A DNA stretch of 64,000 bases from Letharia columbiana (GCF_014066305.1 NW_023501038.1:1715001-1779000), one strand, 5' to 3'. Shown: positions 24,236 through 39,230, counted from the stretch's first letter. Translations and numbers: made by a program. Notes: generated from the letters alone by a model not told the origin.

Positions 24236-27200
24236 AATCGTAAATAGCTAAAATACGATAGAAAATAGTAGACGACTCTTAGTAATATTCGATTTCAAAT
24301 CTATAGCTTCTTTATCTCGTCTAAGAGTAAAGATATTTATATCTAGAATTTAAAGTAAGTATATTCTAATATATAGTTATTAAATATCTAGATATAAATC
24401 TTCTCGCTAAAAGATTAATTTCTTTAAAGTTAACTAGTATAATTATAATAATAATTAGAAGTATAATTATTATATTATATAGCGTATTTTAATAGATTAA
24501 ATTCGATAGACTTCGCTAGTATAACGCTAGATAGATTTTAAAATATTAAAACTATAAGTAGAAATTCTCTCTTTCTTTCTTTCTTAGCATTTTATTATAA
24601 ATTAAATATTTTCTCTTATTAATATTTTATATTATAATTATTTTATCTTATTCGTCTTAATCTAACTTAATAATAATATATTATTAATAATTATTAATCT
24701 CGATAGTAATTTTATTATATCACCGTTATATAGAGATAGCGATATCGATTTATATACTTTATCGACCTATTCGAAAGATAATATAAATCTTAATAATCTT
24801 CTTAATGATATAAATAATTAGTCGAATAATCGCCTATTTAATTTTTATATTAGAACTTTAAATCGAAAGAAAATTTTAAAGTCTTCTAATCGTAAAAAGA
24901 TAATTGCGAAAAAAATCGAATAAGATAAGTCTTTAGTTATTCGCGCTCTCGATATAAAGATTATTAAAAAAAGTATTTTAGGGTCTTTACTTATAAAGAC
25001 TAAAAATCGACGTTAAAAGTAAGAAAGTAAGTATAGTAATATAATATTTTATTAAGTAATATATATATATAATTAATAATAATTTAGCTATTACTTTATA
25101 AGAGATTAAAAGATATTAGAAATTAACTAATTTACTTCTTCTAAAAAGACCTTTCGTCTATATAATACGAGAGATTATTAATACGATATTATTATCTTAT
25201 CGTACTATACGAATTTAGACTTCTATATTAAATACGTTATAAGAAGCTATCGAAGCGACTCTAATATCGAAATTTTATTATATATTAGCTTTCTATTAAG
25301 TCGTTATTCTATTAATAAATTATATAGTTAATAATCTCTACGCTATTTATAATAAAAGAGTTATATTAATAATTAAAGATATAAAGCTTATATAAATAAT
25401 ACGTTGATATATAATAGAAGGGAATATATAAAAAATAAGAATAAGATAATTAAAAGTACTTTACTCAGATAGAAGAGGGTTAAGATACTCGATATAGAAT
25501 AGAATTCTAATTATCTTTCTAATTATCAAAAAACGTGAAAATTTATTCTTCTAATAATAGTCTCTTTATATCTTCTTTATTAGCGAGAACTTCTTATTTA
25601 AAGAAATACGTAGCTAATAATTTTAATACGAAAAATAAGATCTCGAATTCTTAGACTTTAAAGTATCGTAAGTTAAATAATAGCTATAAACGATTTTAAT
25701 ATAAACTAGATTAGAAGTAAGAATCTAAATATAATCTCTATTATTAATAAGAAGATTATTAAAAAAGAGATAGCACTTAGCGTTAATCTATATAAATAGA
25801 ATATAATTAAACTATAAAACGCGCTTATAAATCGAATAAGAATTCGAATAACTTATAAATATAGATTTTTTCTACGAAAGCTTATTAAGATAATCTACGA
25901 GAGTATAAAATCTCTATTATCTCTACGTTCTTATATCGTTAATAGCTTTATCTATAAGAGTATTTAATAAAATAAAAATATTAATTTAATTAAAGATTTA
26001 ATCGATAAAAATTTCTTTCTAACTCGTAAAAATATACTTAAAATTTAATTAAACGCTAGAAATTAGAAATTTATACTTAATTACTACGAAGTATTATTTT
26101 AGCTCTACGCGAAGTTTAAGATTTAAGATTTAAATTATAAAATCGATTATATTTATTACGCGTATAAGATAGAGGAGAAGTATTAGCGATAAGTAAGTAA
26201 AGGGACACTTAAGGCGTAATAGTAATTACTTTAAGAAAGAGTCTTAAGCGATAATACTAATTACGTATATATATTAAGAGTATAAAATAAGATCTTAAAT
26301 TCTTAAATTTTAAAGTATTATAAGTTAAATAATAGCTATAAACGAACTTAGTATAAATTAAATTAAGAATAAGAATTTAATATAATAGCGAGAGTTTAAG
26401 ATATTATTCGTAAAATTAAAGAAGAAAAAACTAAAAAATTAAGAAAGAAAGATAAGAGTAAATCTAATAGAAATATTAAAGCTAATAAGAAGGAAGGTTT
26501 AAAGAGAATAAAACGTACGTCTAATAAATATAAATACTTAAGATATAAATCTTAATCGAGAAGTACTATTTATTTCTAGATATACTTATAAATAAAAAGT
26601 ACTAATCGCGTAAAAAAGATATTATGGCTAAAAAGAACTATATCTTAAAATCGACTATAACTCTTAATAGAAATATTAAAGGAGTTTATAAGATAAATAA
26701 TATAAATAATTAAAAACTTAAGAGTATAAAGTTATTACTTCGCTATCACTAAGTATAAAAAATAATTTTTATAAAGAATTAAGAGATTAACGGCGAAGAG
26801 TTATTAAGTAATATATTAGTAAATCTACTACCTCTTAATTATCTCAAAAAAATTTATAGACTCTAAGAATTAGCGTTCGATATAAGAGAAAAGAATTTAT
26901 ATTATAGAATTCTAAATATCTTTCTAATTAACAAATAGCGAAATCTATTATAATCTCTTCTTTTAAGCTCTTATATCTAAGTATTTATATCTTAATAATA
27001 AAAATAAAAAGCAATTCGAAATCTTATTATTATAGTTATTAGCTATTATTCGAAAAGCCTCTTTTACTTTATCGTTATCTTTATCTAACTCTTATTTATT
27101 TAGCGTATAATTATAATTCTTTAATTACTATTTAGTTAAGCCTAGTAAATCTAGAAAATTATTATTATTTATATTAAATTACTATACTATCAAATTCCTT

Positions 27201-29214
27201 TATATTACGCGTTTAATCTTATTAAAATAAATATATAAAGATAATAAATCGAATTTTAATTAATTAATCTAGATAATTTTTAATATACTTTTATTAAAGA
27301 GAGAGTAATAAATAAAAAAAGCACTTACTATAGAATCCGTCTATATATAATTATATATTTTTTTAATCTAAAAATTATAAGTTAATAATTTTATATACGC
27401 GAGAAATAATAATAGTATATCTTATAATTAATCTTAGAAGAATAATTCTATATCGTAAAATCTCTATACTTATATTTCTTAATCGTATAATAAAATTCGT
27501 AGTCGTAAGAGTCGATATATATTATTTTCGCTCGTAGAGACTAATAAGCTCTTTATTAAAACTTTTAAATTATTATAAAGATAAAAAGTAATCTCTACTT
27601 ATAAGATTACTTAATTATATTAAATAATCTAACTAATAGCTTTAAGTTATTATCTAATAATATACTTATCTCTTATTCTTTCTCTTTTTCTATTTATCTT
27701 AAAATTGTAAAATAGATAAGATTATTTAATATTTCCTCCTCTATTAAATTTTCCCATTATAAATTTATACTCTTATCGTTATTAATAGCGCTTTTTTATT
27801 TTTAATTATTTAAACTTAATTATATAGCTAATATAGATATATACTTTTTCTTTAGAATATTAAATAAAAAAATTATATATATTAATATCTAATAATACTA
27901 CGATATAGTCGATCTTATTATTTATAGAAATATATATCTTTAATCTCTTATAATATCTTTTTTTACTCCTCTAAACTTACGCTTTTAAATCTATCTATAT
28001 TTTTAACTTTATCTCTCGCGATTAATATCGTATTAAGATTAATAATAAATAACTTTTATAAGCGAGCTTTAAGTAAATTATATACTTCGAGAGCTATTAT
28101 ATATTAACGAAATTTAATAATATAAGAATTCTATAAGAGCTCTTCTATCGCTTTACGCTTATAATTTTTAATATTAATTAAATAATTATAAGATCTTAAT
28201 AGCGGTGAAAATAAGAAGAATTTTATTAAAAGATTATTATCGCGAAGTATTCGCTAAAGATTATCTATATTATTTACTTCTATATATATAATTAGAATTA
28301 TAAATTTAATTTTACTTTATAATAATAAAGAATCTTATTTTTAATTTTTAATAATAGATTATTTATAATTCTATTATTATTTATCTTCTCGCTATATAAA
28401 ATTACTATTATATTAATTTTATAATATATATATTTACTAGATCTATAAACGATAATATATAAAAGATATACTATAAGAAGAAAATAAAATATAAATTCTA
28501 AATATCTTTCTAATTATCTTTTTAATTATTATAATATTATAATAAATAAAAGAAAAAAAGAAAAAAAGAAAGAAGTAGTATATAAAAAGCTTACGGTTTT
28601 AGCGCTCGCGTAAAACTTAAGATAATAATTAATATTATAAAATTATAAGATTTTTAAATAAAGAAGAATAAAATAGATATAATAAAAAACTTAAAAAAGA
28701 ATTAAAGTTTAAATTTAAAGAAAAGTTTATAAACTTAATTATACGCTAATAAATTAGTTAGTAATTAGTAATTAATTTTACTAGTATATATAATAGAATA
28801 AGATAAAGCTAAACTTAAAAATCTTAAATTTATATATATAATTAATTATAAATTTAGAGATTATTACGCTCTTTAGTTAGATCGACTAAATTATCGCGAA
28901 TAAATAAATTAGCGTTCGTAATTATTAAAAAAATATAGTCGAATAGCCTTAATTAAAAAATAGATATATATTATTTAATTTTAGAATATCTTTTTTATTT
29001 TCTATTAAAATTTTAAGATTTTTTTTTTAAATTATAGAATGAAATAAAGACTTTTAGATAAAAAAAGAATTTCTAAATTTAATCTAATAATTATTAAAGC
29101 GTAAGGAATTTAAATATCGCTTATTAAAGTTCGCTCGACAGCCGAATAGCTCGCTTACTAAAGTTCGCTTATCTATTTACTCGATAGCCCTAATTAAAAA
29201 AATAATTATAAATT

Positions 29215-29760
29215 TAATTCGTAGACCTTTACTTATAAAAAATATAATATCTTATAGATTTTAATAGAATCTTTCATTTTTTAAGATAATAATAGAAATC
29301 TATTATTAAATATAATACTTATTAATTAAATAAGAAAATAAGATATTTAAACTATACTTATAATACTTATAATTTCATAATAATAGATTTTTTTTATAAT
29401 TTAATAGAATATAATTTTTAATATAATGTAATTTTCTAAAAGTATAAATTAAATACTTTATATAGTATTAATTATAAAGATAATTAGAATTCTAAGTCGA
29501 GAATTAATATAATAATTAAATATATATAGACTTTAATAAAATCTTTTATTTTTTAATATAATAATAAGAATCTATAAAAATATATAATTATTAATAATTA
29601 GATAAGAAAATATAATATATATTTATATTAAAACTATAATTATAATATAAATAATTATATAATAATAAAAATTATTAATTCTTTAATATAATATAAATCT
29701 TTTAAATTATAAATTAAATATATTATATAATATTAATTTTAAAGATAACTAGAATTCGAA
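29215..29760. repeat. ~268-bp tandem duplication
   Basis: ATAGA(T/C)TTTAATA(G/A)AATCTT occurs at about 29258 and 29526. The two units share their whole length up to AGATAA(T/C)TAGAATTC. Confidence 0.75.
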
Positions 29761-31070
29761 GTAGAATATAATCTTATAAGTAATATTATAATTAAGAGTT
29801 ATATTATAAGTTAAAAAAATCGATAATTTAATTATAAAGTTTTTTATTCTATTACTTATAGTAGTTTAATAGTCTATCTAAATTAAACTATAAGCTTTTA
29901 ATCTATCTTTATACTTACGTATAGCTTAATATTATATAATTTTAAAAGTCTATATAAAAGTAGTATATTCTTAATCTATAATATTACGCGTTTACTATAA
30001 ATTATTAATAATTAAGTATCTATATTCTATTATTAGCGAATTTCGTATAAAAATAATAAAAAGTCTTACTTAAAAAATTATTAGATAGAAAAGATTCTAT
30101 CGTCTTCTATATCGTCTCGATAGTAGAACTTTATTAATAATACTTAATATTATTTTTAATTCCATCTATTATATCTAACGAAATTTCTTAAATAAGTTTT
30201 TAAAATAAAGCTTTCGAAATTAATAGCGTAATCGATTTTTAATAATATTTAATTTCGCGAAAAGCGATAGCTAGTAGGCTATAATTAGAAAGATAATTAG
30301 AAATATATATAAGATTAAACTTACTATCTAAGTAATATCTTTATATTTTTCTTACTTTAAATATATATTTAATAATGCTTTTTCTCTTACTTATACTCTT
30401 CTCGCTTATAATAGATTTTCTAAAAGTCTTATTACTCGACTTTTTAGCTACTTTTACTACTAACGATACTTGAGATACTATTCTATCTATCGCGACTATC
30501 GCTAAAAGTATATTAAATCTCCTCTTTCTAAGTTTCTTATTATATTTATTCTTTTTTAATAACTTATATATAGATAGATATTCTTTAACTACTACGATTT
30601 TAACATTTTTACTATATATATTATTAAAATTTCTATTCTTATAGATAATATCTCGATTTTAAGAGATAGTCTAATCTTAAAATAAAGTATTATTATTATC
30701 GCTAAGTATATTATTATCGAATATATATATTAACTCTTTATTCTTATTAATATATTCTTAAGTTCATCTAATTTAGAAAGTTAGATAATTAGAATAATAA
30801 TTAGAAAAGAGAAGATTATATCTAAACCCTCTTTTATCGTAATAATTAAAATTATAAAAATTATTTCTTCTTCTTCTAGTCGTATTAATTATTTATATAT
30901 TAAAATTAATAAACTTATATAGATTCGCTATAAAACTTATCGCTAGATTATAATATTACTATTCTTATTATATACTAGAAGTTTCTAATCTTAAGCTTCT
31001 TTCGTAATAAAGTCTATCTCTTCTTTTTCTAATATAATTAGATTTACTAGCGAATTACTATCTAAATCTA

Positions 31071-31300
31071 TTAACTAATTACTTTTAAAATCTTATAATT
31101 AATTACTTCTAGAATTTTCTAATTAATTATCTTTAGAACTTTCTAACTAATTACTTCTAGAATTTTCTTATTAATTATCTTTAGAACTTTCTAATTAATT
31201 ATTTTAAGAATTTTCTATCTAATTATCTCTAGAACTTTCTAATTAATTATCTTTAGAACTTTCTAATTTATTCCTTTTAGAACCTTCTAACTAATTTAAT
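31071..31300. repeat. 24-bp minisatellite, about 9 copies
   Basis: The phase is a perfect 24 bp (starts at 31119, 31143, 31167, 31191, 31215, 31239, 31263, 31287) with unit CTAATTAATTATCTTTAGAA plus CTTT. The multiple-of-3 length hints at a former 8-residue coding repeat. Confidence 0.85.
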
Positions 31301-31745
31301 ATTACTTTAGAATTAAAAAATTAAATAGCTAGTTAAGAGTTTATTAATAAAGATTCTTTATTAAAAGTATTTATATTTATTATTATATCTTTTTAAATAT
31401 AAGTATAAAATAAATAATATTCTAAAAGTAAGCGATCTAATTAATATTCTAATTATCTTTTTAATTATTCTTTAAAAGAGAAAACGCGTATAATAAATTA
31501 AAAGTGTAAAATAAAATCTAAAAAAAGATAAATTTATCTTATAGAATTCTTAGATCTAAATTCTTAGAAATTTAAAATAGACGTCTATTATTATATAAAA
31601 GTTAAGAAAAATCTATTATTAATAATAATTCTTAACTATTCTAATTAGATTATTAAATTTAAAAAAATTCGATTAAAATTTAACTTTATAATATTAAAAA
31701 TTAGTATTAAATTTCTTTATAAATAAGATTTCGAAAAAACGCGAA

Positions 31746-31785
31746 AACGCGCTAGTAAACTAGCCTGTTTTTTAATTAGCGCGTT
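31746..31785. other. Inverted repeat / hairpin with GC-rich arms
   Basis: AACGCGCTA at 31746-31754 pairs with TAGCGCGTT at 31777-31785 around a loop that holds CTAGTAAACTAG and CCTG. It stands out in GC content and could mark a transposon end. Confidence 0.5.
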
Positions 31786-33119
31786 CTTATATTTTTTTAT
31801 ATTTTAATCTTTTTTAATACTTTTTTTAATTATATTATCTTCTATAGTAATATAATTCTACTTAAATTTTCTTATTATTTCTATTATAATACTAATATAC
31901 TCTCTATAATATATTCTTTAATATCTTATAATAAGCTTTTTATATAAAAATTATCGTTATAACTATCTTAAGTAAGAGTTTAATTAAATAAGTAAATTTA
32001 CGTACTTTCTATTATCTCTTAATATTATAAAAACTAATATTATTAATAAAGATAATAGCTTTAATTCGCTCTATTATACTATCTCTAAAGAAATAAGAAT
32101 ATTTTAAAAGCTTAAGTAATAGTAAGATGCGAAAAATAGTAGATAAATATTTTAGAAATAAGAATATAGTAAAGTCGCGTTAATATTTAGTAAGTCTAAA
32201 TATATATAAACTATTAAGAGTAATTTTAAGAAAATAAAATAATGCGAATATAATAGCGAAATCTATAGCTAAGAAAAAACTTCTAGTTTTCTTTAAATAT
32301 CAAATAACTACTTTTAAAAAAAAGAAGGAAATAAAAAAGAGGATTATTAAATATATTATATATAATTAATATATTTATTATAAATTCTAATTATTATTAT
32401 AATTATTCTAATATCTTTCTAGTATTATAGCTAGCATTTACGCGTAATATTTCGTATATTATATTAAAGATAATAAACTTTATAAATAATTAAGTTTATT
32501 AAATATAGTTTCGATTCTAGATTTCATTAAGAATATTAATATAGAGCGCGATAAGTAGCTCGATATAAAGAAAGAAGATAAAGATATAATTATTAATATA
32601 TAATTAAATATTATTAATTAAAAAATTAAGCGATTCGAAAACTCTTAACTTCTTTTAAAGAATATAAATTTTTAAATAACGTTAATAAATAAGATATAAG
32701 TATAAAAGGCTAAAGTATTTATTAATATCTTCTTATTATAATAACGAGTATAGTAAATTATAATCGAATCTATTAGAAAGAAGATTAAATATCTAGAAAT
32801 TTTCGAAGATATAGTAGACTCTTAAAAGAATATTTATTCTTATTACGTAAGAGTCTCGTATAATTTATAGAAATTTTCTTAAAAAAGAATCGTTAAAATA
32901 ATATTTACTAACGTAAATTTTTTTTTATATTAATTTTAATTTTAATATTCTAATTTATATTTAAATAGACTTATTATTTATATATTAATCTTATCTATAT
33001 CGAACTTACTCGTTAATTACCTTTAATTATAAAGTTTAAAAAAAGTTTATATTATATTATAAAATAGTATATATATAAGATATTTTAATTAAGATTTCTA
33101 TATTTAAAAGTATAAGTAG

Positions 33120-33410
33120 CTATTTTAATTATTATTTTAATTAATTATAATTATAATTATTATAATTATTATTATTATAGCTATTATTATTATAATTATT
33201 ATTATTATAGTTATTATTATAATAAATATAATAATTAAAATATATATTTTAATAATAGATATAATAATAATAGATATAATAATAATAGATATAATAGTAA
33301 TAAATATAATAGTAATAGATATAATAGTAATAGATATAATAGTAATAAATATAATAGTAATAGATATAATAGTAATAAATATAATAGTAATAAATATAAT
33401 AACTATTATA
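33120..33410. repeat. TAATTA / ATAATAGTAATAGAT satellite
   Basis: An ATT/TAT-type microsatellite (33120-33240) is followed by a 15-bp unit (ATAATAGTAATAGAT and variants), about 11 copies, to about 33400. Confidence 0.8.
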
Positions 33411-33639
33411 TTAAATTTATCGAATAAATATATTTAAATATAAAAATTTTAATATAAAAATTTTATATATATATTATTTTATAATATAATATTATAAATA
33501 TATTATATTATAAAATATTCTATTAAGATCTTATATTATATTAGATATAAGATAATATAAATTTTAATAATTTATATTATATTAGAGTATAATATAATAA
33601 ATTAATATCTTATATTATATTATATCTTTTTAATTAATA

Positions 33640-34440
33640 ATAAAAAAAGAGAGAGAGAAGTTATTGAAGAGAAAGAAAATTAATTTATTATTATTAATAA
33701 AATTTTAATAAAAAGATTTTAAATATATATTAAAGCTTTTACTATTCGCTAGACGATTTTATTTTTTATTTTAATAATTTAAATATATATAAAAGAGTTA
33801 ATTTTATTAATTTAAATTTATTAATATAAGAAGCGTATTTTTATATATCTCGCGATATTTTATAATAAGAAGTATCTTATAATACTATCGATATTAGATA
33901 ATATATAATATAATAAAAATTAAATAGATTTTAATTTTAATTTTATAAGTAAAGATAAATAATAGATATATTATAATAAATATATTATAAAAAAATTTAT
34001 AATTTTTTATATTATCTTATTATAAATAATAATAAATATATAATTTTATAAAAGTTTAATCTTAAATAAAAATTATATAATTAGAGATTTTTTAATAATA
34101 TATATAATATTAAGTTATAATTTATCGAGCTAATAGAATATATAATTATCTTTTTATTAAGATTTATAATAATTTAATTATTATTTAATTATAATAATTA
34201 TTATAATAGAATTAATTTTTAAAATATATTAATAATTTAAATCGTTATTTTTAATACTTAAATATTATCTTATAATTTAAAAATAATTATAAAATATATA
34301 TTATAAGTAATAGCGAGAATATAAGATATATAATAAGTCTATTATAATAGATTTATTAGAAAAAATAAATAAATATTATTAGATAAGCGAAGAAGTTAGA
34401 GTTATAGCGACGAATATATAAAACTTAAAAAAAAAAAAAA
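33640..34440. repeat. R segment, left copy, last part
   Basis: Direct repeat of 61250-61985. Shared landmarks are AATATATATAAAAGAGTTAA, TAATATATAATATAATAAAA, ATTATAATAATTATTATAAT and TATAAGTAATAGCGAGA. It completes the R copy begun at 14479. Confidence 0.85.
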
Positions 34441-34485
34441 AAATTTTTTTTAAATTTTTATTTTATTATTTTACGTTTTTTTATA

Positions 34486-37269
34486 ATAATATTAAGATCT
34501 AAGATTATAAAAACGAATACGCTAAATTTAATAGTATTCTCGATTTTTAATTATCTACTTTACTTTCTTCTTTATATATTACTTTATTTAAAATCTTTTA
34601 ATAATCTATAATCGCGACGCTAAAATCTATAAATCGTATTTATTTTAATATATTTTATTTAATAATAACTTCTACTTATTATTACGCGTAAAGCTAAATA
34701 TTTTAATATCGCTTATTATTATAAGTAATATATTTAATTAAATTTAGTCTTACTCTATTAAAAAATTAATATTACTTATTATTATAAATAATATATTTAA
34801 TTAGATTTAGTCTTACGCTATTATTATTATATATAATTTATTTAATTAAATATTATTAATAAGTTATTATTATCTATAAATAATATTTATTTAAATTTTA
34901 CTTTATCTCTAATTATCTTAATATAAAATTTTATCTTTAACTTATATTTACTACGCGCTTACTATATATTTAATCTAATCTTATCTCTTATAAGAGTATA
35001 ATCTTTATTTCTCTACTCTCTTTTCTTTATTATAATAACTTATTCTAAAAAGACTCTAGAAGAAAAACGCGTTTTCGCTCGCGAGATTATAATTAAACTT
35101 CGAGCTAGATATTAAATTAAATATAAAACTTAATTTCTATAAGTAGATATAACTATTTTATTATAATTCTTAAATCTTATAAATTCTTTACTCTTTAGAG
35201 TTATAGCTAAGTAATAAGAGATAATTTAAATAAAAAATAATTAGATTATTAATATTATAGAGAATTCTAATTTATTAAAAGAGTTAGAGAAGAATAGTAA
35301 TATTATCTTTATTAAAATAAAATTATAACGATAAAAATCTCTCTTTTAAATTATATTTAATCTTTTAATTAAATCTTAAAGTAAGAGTAATATAATTACT
35401 CGATCTTTAATTAAATTACTATTTAAAGAAGCTTTTTTAAGTTTTAATAAACTACGTAAACTAAGTAGATAGACTTTTAATATCTTATTTATTTAGAATT
35501 TTACTAAGATTATAAATATCTTAATTATAAATATATATCTATAATCGAGATTAAGCGATAAAGTTCTCTATATTTATTATTATAATTAAATATTTATATA
35601 TTTATAGAGAGATCTCTAAATTTACTCTCTTTTTTATAATCTTCTCTTTCTTCTTAATCTAAGAGTTCTTTATTTATATTTTCTTTTCTATAATTCTCTC
35701 TTTCTTTTTAATCTAAAAATTCTTTATTTATACTTTCTTTAATATAATTCTTTCTTTCTTTTTAATTTAAAAGTTCTTTATTTATACTCTCTTCGATATA
35801 ATTCTCTCTTTCTTCTCGATCTAAGAGTTTTTTATCTATACTCTCTTCGATATAATTCTCTCTTTCTTTATAATTTAAAAGATATTTAATATTAAGCGAA
35901 GTTAAATTTAATCTTATTAATTTTAATACTTCTAATCTTTTAATAATTAATTTTTTCTCGAAATATTTAAACGAGTATAGTTATAGATTAAAAAATATAT
36001 ATAATTTTAACTCTAAATTAGAGCGACGCGGTCGCTTTTTAATTTTTATAAATAAATCTAAAAGATTAGAAATTATATTCGAAGGTATTTTTTTTTTTTA
36101 TAGATTTATATAATAACGTTATAGAGGTTTTTAGAGCTAGCTAAGAGACTTATTATATCTATAATATATTATTATTAAATCCCCTCTCGAAATCTAATTA
36201 ACGTTAAATAGCGGGTAATTTTAATATTATTCTCGAAGATATTCTTTCTCTTCGCGAAATAATTAATTATTAAAATTAATATCTTCTTATAAAGTTCTTC
36301 TCTAATAATACTTTACGTCTTTTATATTAAAATAAGATTATAAAGCGAGATAAAATAATAAATAATTTTAAGGCTATTAATTAAAAAGCTCTTTTTATAA
36401 GTAGTAAGAATCTAGCGATAATTAATTTTAATAAATCGAAGAAGCGCTTTTTACGCTAGACTTAAGAGAAAGATCTTATATTTTAACGCTTTTAAAATAT
36501 CGATAGTATAATCTTTAATATTTTAAATCTAGCTATTTATCGACGTAGACTTTACTTTATACTTTAACTATTATTTCTATAATAAATTACTTAAAATTAA
36601 TAAATAATTATTTATAATTTAAAATTATATAAAATAAAATAACTTCGCTTAGATTATAACGTCGTCGATAATAACTTAAGAACTACTATTTATATTTTCT
36701 TTTCTTATCTTTTAATAGCTAACTTCGATATTATATATCTAAATAATAATAAATAAGATAAATAAATTAATAATATTATTTAATCTACGCTTAGAAATAT
36801 CTATAGTTATTATATACGATAGTATTAATCGCGGAGCTATATTAATATAAATTATAAGATATATATTAAGAAAAAGTAGAGTATTAATAATACTAGTTAT
36901 TCGATTAATATTAATTATTTATTATTTATTAATTTACTAGAATAATTCTAAAAGTATATATTTTATAAGAGTAATAAATATTCTAAATTCGTAGATTTAA
37001 TATTAATTATTATAGTCTATAATTTTAAGAGTCTAATTTAATATAATAGTCTCGTCTTAATAAAATATAACTTTCTTAAGTTTATAGAATTCTATTATAA
37101 TATTTATAATAAGAATTATTTAAATTAAGATAACGCGTAACTTAATATCGAAGTTAAAGATATTTTCGTTATTAATAATATTATATTATTATAAAAGACG
37201 TACTATTTTAAATAATAGATATAAGAATTCTATAATTCTCGATAGACTATATATTACTTTATAGTCTTA
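34486..37269. repeat. 2.78-kb direct repeat (left), LTR-like flank of gypsy element
   Basis: Matches 42953-45828 along its length, from ATAATATTAAGATCTAAGAT to GATA(T/C)ATATTA..TATAGTCTTA. The ends read TA..TA, as TG..CA would after RIP. The repeat lies directly against the gypsy internal region. It contains a 54-bp minisatellite. No clear 5-bp target duplication is visible at the outer ends. LTRs of this length would be exceptional for a fungal gypsy element; a nested duplication is the alternative. Confidence 0.7.
35612..35890 (-). repeat. 54-bp minisatellite encoding 18-residue repeats (left)
   Basis: Units of exactly 54 bp (markers at 35666, 35720, 35774, 35828). On the minus strand each reads ERENYIEESI(D/N)KELLDQ, where Q stands for TAA (CAA changed by RIP). 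The codon-multiple length and conserved acidic/Leu pattern suggest a former coiled-coil coding repeat. The right copy has at least one more unit. Confidence 0.7.
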
Positions 37270-38689
37270 TAATTATTAAAATCGATATAGATATAATATT
37301 AATATAGATATATTAAATAAGATAACTAGATATCGAATAGCTATATAGATAGAAGATATTAGATAGTAATAGATAACTCTACTAAGATATACTAGATTCT
37401 AATAGACTATAGAATTAAATAATATATTAAGAGAGATATAGAATACGCTCGTAATATTACCCTCTCTCTCTTATAGAATTATACTCTTATAATTAATAAG
37501 TAGAAGAGTAGTAAAAATAGTATATATATACGCTCGCTTGAAAATTAATGAAATAATAAAGAACTTTTAATATTTGAGACTTCTAGTACTACGATCTTCC
37601 TCGGCGGTAACACGAGTAGCGAGAGCTTATATCTCGATCTTTACGTTAACGTCGTCGCTAGCTAGAGATATAGCGAGTATAGAAGTTTTAATCTAAAAGA
37701 AATCGATATAATAATGGGCGAGTAGTAATTATAAGTATTTTAGTAGATAATAATAATTTTCGAGTTAATATTTTAGCGTAAAGAATATTAATAAAATAGT
37801 ACGAGTTAATTAATCGAGAGATTTCGAATCGAATCGAGTTATAGACGTTAAACTTTAATTTAATATTAAATTAGTCTAGCGTAGATCTCTTCGTAATAAG
37901 TTATTTAATTAATATTAATTATATCTAGCGACGACGATAGTAAGGCCCGCGTATAATCTAATATAATTTTAAAATATATTAAGAGTTATATTAATAAGGG
38001 GAGTCGGCTTAATAAATCTAAAATGAGATTATTATAAAGCAATATAAGTCTAAAAAATCGAATTACGAACGCGAAGAAAGATAAAGTTATTATAAATATC
38101 GAACGATTTCAATTCGTTTAAAAACGCGATATTCGAGGTATTATCATCCCTAGTAAGCTGCTTTCGAGTATCGTTTATGAAAATCGTCGATTATATCTTA
38201 ATAGTTTTCGAATTCGCTATCGTTCGAGTTATATTATTTAAGATTCTTATTAAGACTCTTTTATTTCACTCGATACTTAAGTCGGTTATTAATAAATTTA
38301 AAGGCGATAATCTTCTTTATTACTTATTCGATCCGGCTTTCGATAATAATATACTTCGATAAAGAATTAATCTATTTAGATAAGGGGTTTATTAATACGA
38401 GACTTAAGAGATTAGAGTAAAATATATTATAAATCTTTATACTCACTGAAAGCTTTAAGCGATATAAAGTTTTTACGAGACCTATTACTTTAAATAAACT
38501 ATACCTCTTATTATTTAGTTTCCGAGACAATTAATTTAAGGTAATATTCTTATTATTAAGAAAGATTATATCGCTTACTTTAAAAGTAATCTTTCGATAT
38601 CGCTTATTAACCTAGATTATTATAATCTTTTAAACGCGATTTATATTACTTCGAATATAATTAAAAACTTATTATATATACTTAATAAT

Positions 38690-39230
38690 ATTCTTTACTT
38701 AAGTAGCGTTAAGGCGCTTACGAGTAGTATTATAGTCGATAATATCTAAGCTAAAACTTATTCGAGGGTAAAAGCTCTTATTTATAAAGAATAGTAGAAT
38801 ACTCGTAACTGCGGAAGTAGTATTATTATTAGCGAACTCGATAATAAATAATTATCTAGATTAATCGTCTTATATATAGTTATAATACGTTCGAAAGTAG
38901 TATTCTATATTCTAATTAGCCCGTTTAATCTATCTATCGATTTCGAAATAAAAGGCTATTAATAGCTTAGCCTTAATCTCGAGTTATTTATAAAAGACTT
39001 TTTATATTATCGATATAAATTAAGAGCTTTTATTCGAAACTATCGACGTCGATAGATCGTATAAGCGAAAGATCTTCTTAAGTAATATATTAATCGTCTT
39101 TTCGACTATAGTTTCTTCGTCTATATTAAAGTATACGACGTAATATTATTTCTTAATAAGTTAATCTATCGCTATCTAAATAGCGTTATATTCATCGAAT
39201 ATAGATAAATTCATTACGAAGTCTATCGAG
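38690..39230 (-). pseudogene. Integrase core of the gypsy element
   Basis: DDE integrase. It reads IDFVMNLSIFDEYNAIQIAI, then FRLYDLSTSIVSNKSSQFIS; the second catalytic Asp has become Asn (GAT or GAC to AAT). Spacing between the two acidic positions is about 60 residues, as in gypsy integrases. It would have inserted the cDNA into the genome; it is now inactive. Confidence 0.8.

Larger units (their letters stand above)
18121..33639. other. ~15.5-kb nest of RIP-degraded inserts within R
   Basis: The flanking R homology stops at about 18120 and resumes at about 33640, so this stretch is extra sequence relative to the right R copy. It contains several local tandem duplications (listed separately), a direct repeat of ~105 bp (25627 and 26285), a purine run GAAAGGGGGCG at 22558-22568 resembling a retrotransposon polypurine tract, and a dispersed ATTATCTTTCTAATTAT motif. 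No transposase, reverse transcriptase or other domain could be recognised. Several degraded transposons are likely. Confidence 0.6.

Noticed and set aside
34486..36085. Long minus frame through the left 2.8-kb repeat as a gene continuing into gag
   Set aside because: Same TGA-depletion problem, and on careful phasing it is not in frame with gag at 42952. Only the 54-bp repeat is reported.
38177..38362. 61-codon + ORF starting MKIVDYILIVFEF
   Set aside because: Antisense to the 3' part of the gypsy element; hydrophobic low-complexity content expected from AT-rich sequence.
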